From: JAKJGA01 sp029554345
GTDB taxonomy: Bacteria > Spirochaetota > UBA4802 > JAFGJZ01
Assembly: GCA_035395685.1 (NCBI GenBank)
Contig: DAOPBR010000041.1
Location: 1-26,196, forward strand
Reading direction: 5' to 3'
DNA: 26,196 nt
In this document: piece by piece, positions 15,205-23,142 of the stretch
How the letters are laid out: each line of letters starts with the position of its first letter
Numbering within the stretch: the stretch's first letter is position 1
Program-made: the position numbers and the translations under genes
Notes under the pieces: model-generated
The model's database searches: none
What the model was told of the DNA's origin: nothing
The model's input: the letters and a program-made list of their open reading frames with translations, nothing else

Positions 15205-15896
15205 AAGATAATGTATTTTTTATAACTGGTTCGGATACGGGCGTGGGCAAAACACTAGCATCAGGGATTCTTGCTCGTGAACTGAAAAAAAATGGAGTGA
15301 AGGTGATTACACAGAAACCTGTTCAGACAGGTTCTTCTTTTCCGGCCGAAGATATAATTGAACATAGAAAAATAATGGATGTCGGCTTAACTAATGATGA
15401 TCTCAATGGTAAAACTTCATCCTATGTTTTTTCTTTTCCAGCCTCTCCCCATCTCGCAGCCGAAATTGACGGCAAGTTAATTGATATATCTGTCATCAAT
15501 TCTCATACAAAATATCTTTCCGAAAATTACGACATAGTTATCCAGGAAGGTGCAGGCGGACTAATGGTTCCCATGACAAGAAATTTTCTGACAATAGATT
15601 ACATTGCAGAAAACAATTTCCCTGTTATTTTTGTAACTAACTCCGAACTCGGAAGCATCAACCGCTCACTTTTGTCACTTGAAGCAATAAAAATGAGAAA
15701 ACTGAGACTAAAAGCAATAATTTACAATGAGTTTGATAAAACTGATAGCCGTATAACAAATGATACAGGAAAAATTATTTTTGAATTTGCGGATAAACTA
15801 TTTAAGGATTTGTCTTTCATCAAAATTAACAGAGACCTCAGGGATTCCGGCAAAAATAATATTTCCGCCGAAATCCCGAAAATCTTTAGTTTTTAA
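15201..15896 (+). CDS. bioD: Dethiobiotin synthetase
   Basis: A 231-residue ATP-dependent enzyme that closes the ureido ring of DAPA with CO2 to give dethiobiotin. It has the P-loop FITGSDTGVGKT (8-18, Lys17), the substrate-binding ITQKPVQTGS (Lys39), QEGAGGLMVPM and VIFVTNSELGSINRSLLSLEA. The start overlaps the bioC stop codon (ATGA). It is the last gene of the run; its stop lies 2 nt from the convergent TolC-type gene and no terminator is visible. Biotin synthase (bioB), the next step, is not in this window. Confidence 0.96.
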   Translation: MKDNVFFITGSDTGVGKTLASGILARELKKNGVKVITQKPVQTGSSFPAEDIIEHRKIMDVGLTNDDLNGKTSSYVFSFPASPHLAAEIDGKLIDISVINSHTKYLSENYDIVIQEGAGGLMVPMTRNFLTIDYIAENNFPVIFVTNSELGSINRSLLSLEAIKMRKLRLKAIIYNEFDKTDSRITNDTGKIIFEFADKLFKDLSFIKINRDLRDSGKNNISAEIPKIFSF

Positions 15897-15898
15897 AA

Positions 15899-17407
15899 TC
15901 AAATATCATCAGCTTTTACTTTTACGCCGAATTTTTTCAAAAGATTGTTCGATGCTATTTCAAGCTGAATCAAAGCTATGTTATAATTAACTTTAGCACG
16001 CAAAGCAGCCTGACGGCTGTCAGTTCTTGCATCAAGTGCAGTTTTTACTGTAACAGCGCTGAAACGTCCTCTTCTCAGATTAGCAAGAAGCAGACGGTAA
16101 TATTCTTCACTCTGAATCCTCGCTCTTTCCATTGCCTTCATGACATTATAAGCCGCGTCAACATTTTCTATCTTATTCTTAACATCGTTACGGACATCTT
16201 TCTCATTTTTTTGAAGAGCGATTTTCGCCTGTTCATACTTATATTTCGAGTCTCTCATGTTAGTTTTTTGCTCTGTATCTCCCAGAGGATAACTCATTGT
16301 AACTCCCGCCTCAACTGTCGGATATTTCACAGAAAAAGCGTCCGAGTATGCCGGAGAAAATTCATCCATTGCTGTTGACTTAACTGTAACTCCTGCTTTA
16401 AGAGAAGGGGCTTCGGAATTTTCATAGATTCCCATCTGAAGTTTTGCGTTTTCAACACCAAGCTTTGCAGATATATAATCGTATCTCTGAGACAATGCAA
16501 GTGCGAGATAGTCTTCTTCCTTAAATGAAGGCGGAGCTTCACAAAGAACTACATTCCCCATTTTTGCTTCATCAACATCCTGATTAAGTGCAGCAAGAAG
16601 AGTTCTAACACTTTCTTTATATGTCTGATTGCTCATTTCCATAGAAGCTTCAGCATTTGCAACTAGGGCATTATAATAATTAAGATCAAATCTTTCGGCA
16701 AGACCCAGATTTACATTTGTCGCGACGATGTTTCTTACTTTAATCGTTTCTTCAAGTTTGATCTTAGAATTCTCATAATCCGATTTCGCAACAACAAAAG
16801 TCCAGTAATCAACTATGGCAGAAAGAATTACATTTGAAAGCTGATATTCAGTGCCGGCCTTTTTTATTTCACCTGCATTCTGAAGCATTTTTTCAGTACT
16901 ACGGTCGCTTTTTCCAAAAGCATTTTTCAAGAGTTCCTGCTGAAGTGAAACAAACAAAACCGGAAGATTGTAATCCGAAGTCACTGTAGTATTCCCATAA
17001 GGCATGTTTTCCACATGACCCTTCTGATGAGAAATTCCTGTACTAAGAGTTGTTCCTGTTTCAAAATTTTTAGTCGCACTAGCAGATAGATCATAAGTAG
17101 TTACTTCTTTTCCGCTTTTTGCTTCAAGTGCCGGCGGATTCTTTGTCTTGGTATACTTTGCAGAACCTGTCAGGTACACCGCATATTTAACTTTAAACTT
17201 CTGATAATCAGAATCTGTCATAAGCAGTTCATAAGAAGCGCTTTTTACATCATGATTCTTCTCGAGTAAAAGCTTGATATAATCTTCAAGCGTTATTATG
17301 TTTCCATCCAGGGAAAAGCCGATTTCACCTATATCGGCTTTTTTTTCCTGAGAAACAAGCACAAAGGGCAAGACCAGGCATGCGATCAGTATTTTAAGTT
17401 TTTTCAT
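15899..17407 (-). CDS. TolC-family outer-membrane efflux protein
   Basis: A 502-residue protein with a signal peptide (about 1-19) and the architecture of outer-membrane efflux (OEP) proteins: two similar halves of long amphipathic helices with short strands that trimerise into an outer-membrane and periplasmic channel. Seen features include ITLEDYIKLLLEKNHDVKSA at the mature start, a first-half helix region with ATNVNLGLAERFDLNYYNAL (the typical Leu-Gly-x-Ala/Thr turn), and a second half with NVDAAYNVMKAMERARI, LANLRRGRFSAV and LQ-like terminal helices. GAGGAAA precedes the ATG at 17407. It lies 23 nt downstream of the RND pump gene and surely works with it. Confidence 0.9.
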   Translation of the reverse strand: MKKLKILIACLVLPFVLVSQEKKADIGEIGFSLDGNIITLEDYIKLLLEKNHDVKSASYELLMTDSDYQKFKVKYAVYLTGSAKYTKTKNPPALEAKSGKEVTTYDLSASATKNFETGTTLSTGISHQKGHVENMPYGNTTVTSDYNLPVLFVSLQQELLKNAFGKSDRSTEKMLQNAGEIKKAGTEYQLSNVILSAIVDYWTFVVAKSDYENSKIKLEETIKVRNIVATNVNLGLAERFDLNYYNALVANAEASMEMSNQTYKESVRTLLAALNQDVDEAKMGNVVLCEAPPSFKEEDYLALALSQRYDYISAKLGVENAKLQMGIYENSEAPSLKAGVTVKSTAMDEFSPAYSDAFSVKYPTVEAGVTMSYPLGDTEQKTNMRDSKYKYEQAKIALQKNEKDVRNDVKNKIENVDAAYNVMKAMERARIQSEEYYRLLLANLRRGRFSAVTVKTALDARTDSRQAALRAKVNYNIALIQLEIASNNLLKKFGVKVKADDI

Positions 17408-17430
17408 ACTTTCCTCATTCTTAACTATTA

Positions 17431-20400
17431 CTATTTCTTTTTTCTGTTAATCCGCTTTTTAGGCTCTTCCTTTAATTCTTCTTCAAAAACCGGTATAGTT
17501 TCAACTTCTGCCAACGCAAGCTTTTTTGCCTCTCTGCGCAAATGAAACAGATGCTTGATGTCTTCTGTGATTCTATACATGCATGGAACGAGAATCAAAG
17601 TTACCATAGTTGCAAAAATCAAACCGTACATGAATGCGATTGAAAGAGGTCTGACAAAGTAATCCTTTCCTCCGATTTCAAGAACAGATGGAAGAAGTCC
17701 GAGAATAGTGGTTCCGGAAGTAAGAAGAACAGGCCTTACTCTTGAAACACCCCCGACAATCAGAGCCTTTTCAAAAGGAACTCCTTTCTCTCTGAGATTC
17801 TGAATAAAATCAACAAGGACTGTTGAATTACTTACAATAACACCTGCCAGAGCAAATACTCCCAAACATCCCATGAAAGAGAATGGCTGACCATGCAAAA
17901 ATAATCCGAATACAACACCAATCATCGAAAACGGTATTGCACTCATCAGAATAACGGCAACCGAAACATGTTCGAAGTATGCAGAAAGCAGAATAAATAT
18001 AACTGCCATCGCAATCAAAAAGAGAATTCCGAGATCCTTCATACTCTTATCGGAATCTTCCTGCTCTCCGCCATAGGCAAACGCAGTATTCTGATATCTG
18101 GTTTCAATGTCTTTAAACTTTTCCTGAAGTTTTTTGTTAACTTCAAATGAAGTTGTCTTCTTAGTATCTATTTCAGCCTGAACCTGAACAAGTCTTTTAT
18201 AGTTCAGCCTGTTTATAAAAGCAACGCCCCTTTTCTTTTCTATTGATGCAATTTTTGATAGAGGAACAAGTCCGCCGCTTGAATTCGAAACCATTACATC
18301 GTTAAGACTGCTTATTGTTCTTTTGTATGCCATAGGGAATCTGACACGTATATCAACTTCTTCATCTCCCATTTTCGCACTTGATGCTACAGAACCTTCA
18401 AATGAAGCATTCAAAGCCGTTGCAGCAGCAGTCACGGAAACTCCTGTGCGCTTAGCCATAACTTCATCTATTTTATAACGGAATTCATATTTTCCGTCTT
18501 CCATATCCATGCGGACACCATGCACTCCCGGAATAGTATTCAGATAATCTATGTACTCCTGAGCCGCTTTTATCATTGAAGGAAAATCTTCTCCGCGGAT
18601 TTCCACGTTAATAGGTTTTCCGACAGGAGGCCCGTGTTTTTCCATTTCAATCTTGAGAAGGGCTTCTTTAGGAAGAGTTCCATCGGCAATCTTCTTATTA
18701 ACTGCTTCATTTAAAAGCGCAGTAAATTCAGTCGCCGTTCTTTCTCTATCCTGTTCCGGAGTCAGATATATAACAATAGTAGACTTGTGAGAACCCTCAC
18801 CCGGCTGGGGATCAAGAAGACCGAAATCCTCTGTACCTACCCTCGATCTTATAGCCTTCAGTTCACCTTTTTTGAATATCGAATTTGTTATATCTTCAAG
18901 AGGTTTAACTATTGAAAGGTTTTTCCCCAAATTGTATTCATTCGGAAAATAGCATTTAATGCTTATTTTTTCTTCTCCGCCGCCCGGCATAAACTGAAAT
19001 TTTACGACCCCGCAGCCAATCATCAAAATACTTGAAATGAAAATAGCGAATAGAGCCATAAAAGTCAAATAACGGTGACGAATAGCCTTCTCAAGGAAAG
19101 CCTTATATTTTTTCTGCATAAATCCGAAAAATCCTGGAGCAAAAACCAGCTCCGACTCATCAGGAAGAGTATCATGTCCGTGCTTGCTCGATAAAAACAT
19201 GTTCAAAAACGAAGGAAGAATAAAGAGAGCACAAATCTGTGAACCCGCGAGACAGATTAAAAGCACAATAGGAATAGCCTTTACGAATTTTCCGATAATG
19301 CCTGTCAATATCGCAAGAGGCATAAAAGCCGCAAACACACAGCAGAATGAAAGAAGCAGAGGTTTCCATACTTCTGCAATTCCCATGGCTATCGCATTGG
19401 ATTTTCTGTGACCGAGTTCCATGTATCTATGAGTGTTTTCACTTACAACAATACTAGCATCTACAATCATACCGAGAACCATTATCATACCGAACATACT
19501 GATAACGTTTATCGTAATACCGAAACCGTTCATTCCAAGAAATCCGAGCATAAACGAAACCGGAAAACAGATCGTGATGATTGATGCCATTCGTATTCCG
19601 AGAAATACAATTATTATTCCGGCACAAAGAATAAGACCGAGTACAGCATTGGAAATTACTGAACTTACCTGTCTCTCGGTATAATCACTCTGATCGAGGA
19701 AAATATTATACTCAACATTTCCGAAAGAGAATTTTTTAATATTCTCCCTTATTTTCTGGGACATGTCGATTTCATCAAATTCTCTTTTCTTCTTAACTGT
19801 AAAAACAACGGCTGTCTTTCCATTAACACGCTCAAAACTGTCAACTTCTTCAACAGTATCTTTTACAGTGGCAACATCAGCTATTCTTGTAGTAAACCCG
19901 TAATCATTGGAGCTTATAACTGTATTCAATACTTCATTTATGGTCTGATACTGACCCTTTGTTCTTAGGATATATTCTTTTTCATTTATGTAAAGAGAAC
20001 CGCCGGGAAGATCAAGGTTTCTTAATTTAATAGCATTGACAATGTCATTCAGAGCAAGATGGTATTTTTCAAGCTTATTAGGGTCTGCTTCTACAAGCCA
20101 CTCACGGTCAAAAAATCCGTAATCCTCAACTTCGGCAACTCCTTCAATATCCTCAAGGAAATCCTTGAATTTATCCGCTGTCATACGAAGATCTTCGTAT
20201 TTTACGGAATCATCTTTTCCGTAAAGAGCAATATCAACAACCTGTGTTTTATCGAGTTTAAGCTCCTCGACTATCGGCTTCTCCGCATTTGCCGGAAGGT
20301 TTTCAACAAGATCTACAGCATCCTTTATGTTTGTAACAATTTCAGGAATATTAGACTGATTCATGTCGATATAAACAACAATCACCGACACGTTTTCTAT

Positions 20401-20655
20401 ATTATATGAACGAACCTTGTCTAATCCGCTGACTTCTTTTATTTTTTTCTCAATCGGAGTGGTTATAAGGTTTTCAATTTCTTCCGGAGAACCTCCCGGA
20501 TAAATTGTTTTGACCGTAACCATGTCAAAATTTACCTGCGGATATGCTTCTCTGTTAGTATTCAGAAAAGTATACAAACCGGCAAAAATGATCATTAAGA
20601 CAACAATAACAGCAAGCTGTTTCTGTCTCGATAAATAGCTGAAAAAAGCACCCAT
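17431..20655 (-). CDS. RND-family efflux pump, inner-membrane component
   Basis: A 1074-residue transporter of the AcrB/HAE type, a proton-driven trimeric pump exporting drugs, lipids or other amphiphiles. It has the N-terminal helix, NREAYPQVNFDMVTVKTIYPGGSPEEIE-like porter start, the first helix bundle with GMIVDASIVVSENTHR (Asp399), the central FQFMPGGGEEKI start of the second half, and the last helices with GGVSRVRPVLLTS. AcrB has two adjacent Asp at the proton site; only one is present here, as in some other RND groups. The C-terminus ends in a basic tail (PKKRINRKKK). ATG at 20655 is chosen because GGAGG lies 8 nt upstream; a TTG at 20670 overlaps that site. No adaptor (AcrA/HlyD) gene is beside it. 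Confidence 0.93.
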   Translation of the reverse strand: MGAFFSYLSRQKQLAVIVVLMIIFAGLYTFLNTNREAYPQVNFDMVTVKTIYPGGSPEEIENLITTPIEKKIKEVSGLDKVRSYNIENVSVIVVYIDMNQSNIPEIVTNIKDAVDLVENLPANAEKPIVEELKLDKTQVVDIALYGKDDSVKYEDLRMTADKFKDFLEDIEGVAEVEDYGFFDREWLVEADPNKLEKYHLALNDIVNAIKLRNLDLPGGSLYINEKEYILRTKGQYQTINEVLNTVISSNDYGFTTRIADVATVKDTVEEVDSFERVNGKTAVVFTVKKKREFDEIDMSQKIRENIKKFSFGNVEYNIFLDQSDYTERQVSSVISNAVLGLILCAGIIIVFLGIRMASIITICFPVSFMLGFLGMNGFGITINVISMFGMIMVLGMIVDASIVVSENTHRYMELGHRKSNAIAMGIAEVWKPLLLSFCCVFAAFMPLAILTGIIGKFVKAIPIVLLICLAGSQICALFILPSFLNMFLSSKHGHDTLPDESELVFAPGFFGFMQKKYKAFLEKAIRHRYLTFMALFAIFISSILMIGCGVVKFQFMPGGGEEKISIKCYFPNEYNLGKNLSIVKPLEDITNSIFKKGELKAIRSRVGTEDFGLLDPQPGEGSHKSTIVIYLTPEQDRERTATEFTALLNEAVNKKIADGTLPKEALLKIEMEKHGPPVGKPINVEIRGEDFPSMIKAAQEYIDYLNTIPGVHGVRMDMEDGKYEFRYKIDEVMAKRTGVSVTAAATALNASFEGSVASSAKMGDEEVDIRVRFPMAYKRTISSLNDVMVSNSSGGLVPLSKIASIEKKRGVAFINRLNYKRLVQVQAEIDTKKTTSFEVNKKLQEKFKDIETRYQNTAFAYGGEQEDSDKSMKDLGILFLIAMAVIFILLSAYFEHVSVAVILMSAIPFSMIGVVFGLFLHGQPFSFMGCLGVFALAGVIVSNSTVLVDFIQNLREKGVPFEKALIVGGVSRVRPVLLTSGTTILGLLPSVLEIGGKDYFVRPLSIAFMYGLIFATMVTLILVPCMYRITEDIKHLFHLRREAKKLALAEVETIPVFEEELKEEPKKRINRKKK

Positions 20656-20684
20656 CTTCACATCCTCCAAAATTTTCTTATATA

Positions 20685-21443
20685 TTAAACTTCGAAATTA
20701 TCGCCTGTTATCTTTGAAACTATCCGCATAACTCCGCCGAGTGTTCCGAACTTGTTTATTTTAACCGATTCAGCCAATATTTCCAATGTAATTTTTCGGA
20801 GATCTTCCGGAAGATCAGTCATAACAGATTTGTCTGTCAAAATGCTGTTTATTTTTTCAATTTGATAATTATAGATAGATTTCTGAAAATCTCCACCGTA
20901 AAAATCCTCACCCATAAAGGATGATATTTTTTTCATTCCGAAATGAATAATAAATCCCTGAAAAATATCACATGCAAAAATAAAAGAATTAGAAACTTTC
21001 ATTCTTCCTGACTCAATTCCCTCTGAAATGATTTTCATGAGATATCTTTCTAAATACAGTTTATCATATTCTTCCATTAAGCTTTTGATTTTTGTGCAGT
21101 CGTCATCCGCCATTACTCGGTGATAAAAGCGGATAACATTAGTCGGATCCATCAGTGAAATTACTTCATTAAAACAGAAAACTGCCAGATGAAGCTTTTG
21201 TTCAGGCATAAGCTTTTCCGGATAAGGAAAAATTTTCAATTCATCAATAATGCTGTAATCAAGAAAGAACTTCAGAACTTCGTGATAAAGGTTTTCCTTG
21301 GTTTTAAAATGGTAATGAAGAAGTCCTGATGCCACTCCGGCACGTTTAGCTATTTCGCCGGTACGCGTACCGTCAAAACCCTTTTCGCCGAATTCGGCGA
21401 TAGCAGCTTCCAGAATTTGAATTTTCGCTTCTCTTTCGTTCAT
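20685..21443 (-). CDS. TetR-family transcriptional regulator
   Basis: A 252-residue regulator. The N-terminal DNA-binding domain is standard TetR: NEREAKIQILEAAIAEFGEKGFDGTRTGEIAKRAGV and SGLLHYHFKTKENLYHEVL (helix-turn-helix around residues 23-50). The ligand domain (about 60-252) is helical and includes DPTNVIRFYHRVMADDDC and FACDIFQGFIIHFGM; it does not reveal the ligand. It is the first gene of a TetR-RND-TolC cluster, 29 nt upstream of the pump, so it probably represses the cluster and itself until a pump substrate binds. ATG at 21443 is preferred over the in-frame ATG at 21476 because the latter lies inside the operator-like repeats and would add residues not typical of the family. Confidence 0.92.
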   Translation of the reverse strand: MNEREAKIQILEAAIAEFGEKGFDGTRTGEIAKRAGVASGLLHYHFKTKENLYHEVLKFFLDYSIIDELKIFPYPEKLMPEQKLHLAVFCFNEVISLMDPTNVIRFYHRVMADDDCTKIKSLMEEYDKLYLERYLMKIISEGIESGRMKVSNSFIFACDIFQGFIIHFGMKKISSFMGEDFYGGDFQKSIYNYQIEKINSILTDKSVMTDLPEDLRKITLEILAESVKINKFGTLGGVMRIVSKITGDNFEV

Positions 21444-21446
21444 TTT

Positions 21447-21502
21447 ATTATCCAAACAGTCAATATGTTTGACCATTCAGTCAGTTTGAGTAATATTGTC
21501 AA
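21447..21502 (-). promoter_or_regulatory. TetR promoter and operator-like inverted repeats
   Basis: On the minus strand TTGACA (21502-21497) is followed by overlapping dyads built from TGAC/GTCA half-sites: TGAC-N6-GTCA (21470-21483) and GTCAA-N5-TTGAC (21459-21473), sharing the half-site at 21470-21473. A second promoter reading has TGGTCA (21475-21470), 17 nt, GATAAT (21452-21447), with the GTCAA/TTGAC repeat in its spacer and a start almost at the ATG. Either way a bound regulator would block transcription, which fits self-repression by the TetR protein. Confidence 0.5.
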
Positions 21503-21605
21503 GATTAATATCCGAATTTTCTCTTTCTGTAGTTTATGACGAAAATCTTATTAAACTATTGCTATTAACCTTCATTCTTTATACGATTTTTCCGATAAAT
21601 TACCA

Positions 21606-22295
21606 ATGAGACGTTTTACTTTTATATTACTGGTGATAATTTCACTTCTGCCTGCGATAAGCTCCGGAGAAGATTACCAGTATCAATACTTTAACCGCGA
21701 TAAGGATAAATATGTTCCTTTTTCGGACTATATTCCTCAAATCCGCAGGCACAATTACACAGTTCCCCATTATCTTGAAGATTATTACCTTTTATACGGA
21801 ATGAAACAGTATTATGATGAAAATTCCTTGCGGATGAATATTCTCAGAATGAAAACCGCGCTCGAATGCAATTTCAGGCATCCCTCAAACGCACTTATAA
21901 AAATCAATACCGAAGAAGAGTATCATAAATACAGAAATCTTTTTTTTATGCACATAAATATGCTTTTGTGCAGAGATTATCTTAAAATCGCTCTTCGTTA
22001 TGACAAAAGAAAGATTTATTTCTACGACGCAGACCAGGCAAAAATGCTTTCCGACAGCCTTGAGGCGGCAAAACTTTATTATAAAGACGCTTTTCCGCAC
22101 TGGTATGAAGCTAAGAAATACGCAGAACAGGCATCTAAAATAAAAGTTACCACTGATCTCGGCTACATGGAAACCGAGCGCTTCCGCATTATCAAAGGAG
22201 ATCTGGACATGGAAAAAATCATAAAACGCGATCTTGCATCCCTCGATAAAAAAATAGCCCAGCTGAAAAGCATGGAAAGCCAAAACTCAAGATAA
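21606..22295 (+). CDS. Uncharacterised secreted protein
   Basis: A 229-residue protein with a signal peptide (about 1-21: MRRFTFILLVIISLLPAISS). The mature part is rich in Tyr, Lys, Glu and His and strongly helical, with YYLLYGMKQYYDENSLRMNI, an RMKTALECNFRHPSNALIKI segment, a central MHINMLLCRDYLKIALRYDK helix, and YEAKKYAEQASKI near 172-184; the spacing suggests a helical-repeat domain. It ends in an Arg/Lys/Asp helix. No family name comes to mind. There is no ribosome binding site before the ATG. TTGCTA (21559) and TATACG (21580) are 15 nt apart and form only a weak promoter. It is divergent from the TetR gene; the 129-nt spacer also holds the TetR operator. Confidence 0.75.
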   Translation: MRRFTFILLVIISLLPAISSGEDYQYQYFNRDKDKYVPFSDYIPQIRRHNYTVPHYLEDYYLLYGMKQYYDENSLRMNILRMKTALECNFRHPSNALIKINTEEEYHKYRNLFFMHINMLLCRDYLKIALRYDKRKIYFYDADQAKMLSDSLEAAKLYYKDAFPHWYEAKKYAEQASKIKVTTDLGYMETERFRIIKGDLDMEKIIKRDLASLDKKIAQLKSMESQNSR

Positions 22296-22315
22296 AACCT
22301 CCGAAAAGATTGTTG

Positions 22316-22327
22316 ACCGATATCGGT
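22316..22327. promoter_or_regulatory. 12-bp perfect palindrome upstream of the lipoprotein gene
   Basis: ACCGATATCGGT is a perfect palindrome overlapping a TTGACC hexamer (22313-22318), in the 94-nt gap before the SH3 lipoprotein gene. TATAAA (22361-22366) is a possible -10 for that gene, but no well-spaced -35 goes with it. It could be an operator; chance is not excluded. Confidence 0.3.
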
Positions 22328-22389
22328 GCTAACGATTTACATACTCTTCTGGGAATATTTTATAAATTGTCCTGATTTTGGAGAGAAAG

Positions 22390-23142
22390 ATGAGTAAATA
22401 TTTTATACTTCTTGTGTTTTTATCAGCAATTGCCTGCTCAAACAACGACCCCTTAAAACCAGGAAATATATCAAGCAATTCCCAGATAGGTCTTGTTACC
22501 GAAAAATCATCAGCACTCAGAATTGAGCCTTTTATATATTCATCCAGAATAATTGATCTTCCCAAGGGTGAAAAACTTGAAATTCTGGATCTTTCAAAGA
22601 AAAAATCCGCAGTTGCAAAATCTGTTGACTACTGGTACAAAGTCAAAACACAAAACGGCATTACAGGCTGGATTTTCGGCTCAAACATTAAAATCTTTTC
22701 TGCCGGAAGTTCTTTTTCCGTAAACAATTTTGAGGAACAGCTTAAAGATGAAGAATTCGAAAAACTTTCCACTGAACTTATTGGAAAATGGTGGAGCGTT
22801 AACACTCAGGAAGAATTCACTTCTTATTGGATCGCATTATTCAAAAACGGCGAATATGAGGCAAAACACAAAGATTCAAACCATCTTTTCAAAGGAAAAT
22901 ATAAAATAGATGCCCAAACATCAACTATCAGCTTTGATGAAGGAACACCTCTCGGAAATGAATTCAAATTCACTGAACGCGGTCTGAATTATTTCATAGA
23001 ATATGCTGATGACAAGAACAATTACCGTTTTAAAAGAATTTCCCTCAATCCAAAGTCAGAGCAGGAAGTGGAAACGGTCGAAGAAAAAAAGGAATCAAAC
23101 GAACCGGTTCCTGCTCAGGAGAATAATGATAAGAATCAATAA
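22390..23142 (+). CDS. SH3-domain lipoprotein
   Basis: A 250-residue lipoprotein. The signal ends LSAIAC, with lipidation at Cys16. Residues 34-103 form a bacterial SH3-like domain: GLVTEKSSALRIEPFIYSS, PKGEKLEILDLS, WYKVKTQNGITGWIFGSNI; these often bind cell-wall or peptide ligands. Residues 128-220 look like a small beta-rich domain (LIGKWWSV, FKNGEYEAKHKDSNHLFKGKY, the lipocalin-like 'GxW...GxY' pattern), then a Glu/Lys/Asn-rich tail. ATG at 22390 follows GGAGAGAAAG; a TTG at 22378 is rejected. The last 17 nt overlap the pseudouridine synthase gene. It probably sits in the envelope, anchored by its lipid; its partner is unknown. Confidence 0.82.
   Translation: MSKYFILLVFLSAIACSNNDPLKPGNISSNSQIGLVTEKSSALRIEPFIYSSRIIDLPKGEKLEILDLSKKKSAVAKSVDYWYKVKTQNGITGWIFGSNIKIFSAGSSFSVNNFEEQLKDEEFEKLSTELIGKWWSVNTQEEFTSYWIALFKNGEYEAKHKDSNHLFKGKYKIDAQTSTISFDEGTPLGNEFKFTERGLNYFIEYADDKNNYRFKRISLNPKSEQEVETVEEKKESNEPVPAQENNDKNQ

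Noticed and set aside
19172..19684. Plus-strand and other-frame open frames within the RND gene
   Set aside because: They lie in other frames of a clear coding gene and show no features of their own.
20656..20670. TTG start for the RND pump
   Set aside because: It overlaps the GGAGG ribosome binding site of the ATG at 20655.
21444..21476. Earlier ATG start for the TetR regulator
   Set aside because: It would place the start inside the operator-like repeats and lengthen the N-terminus beyond the family norm; not fully excluded.
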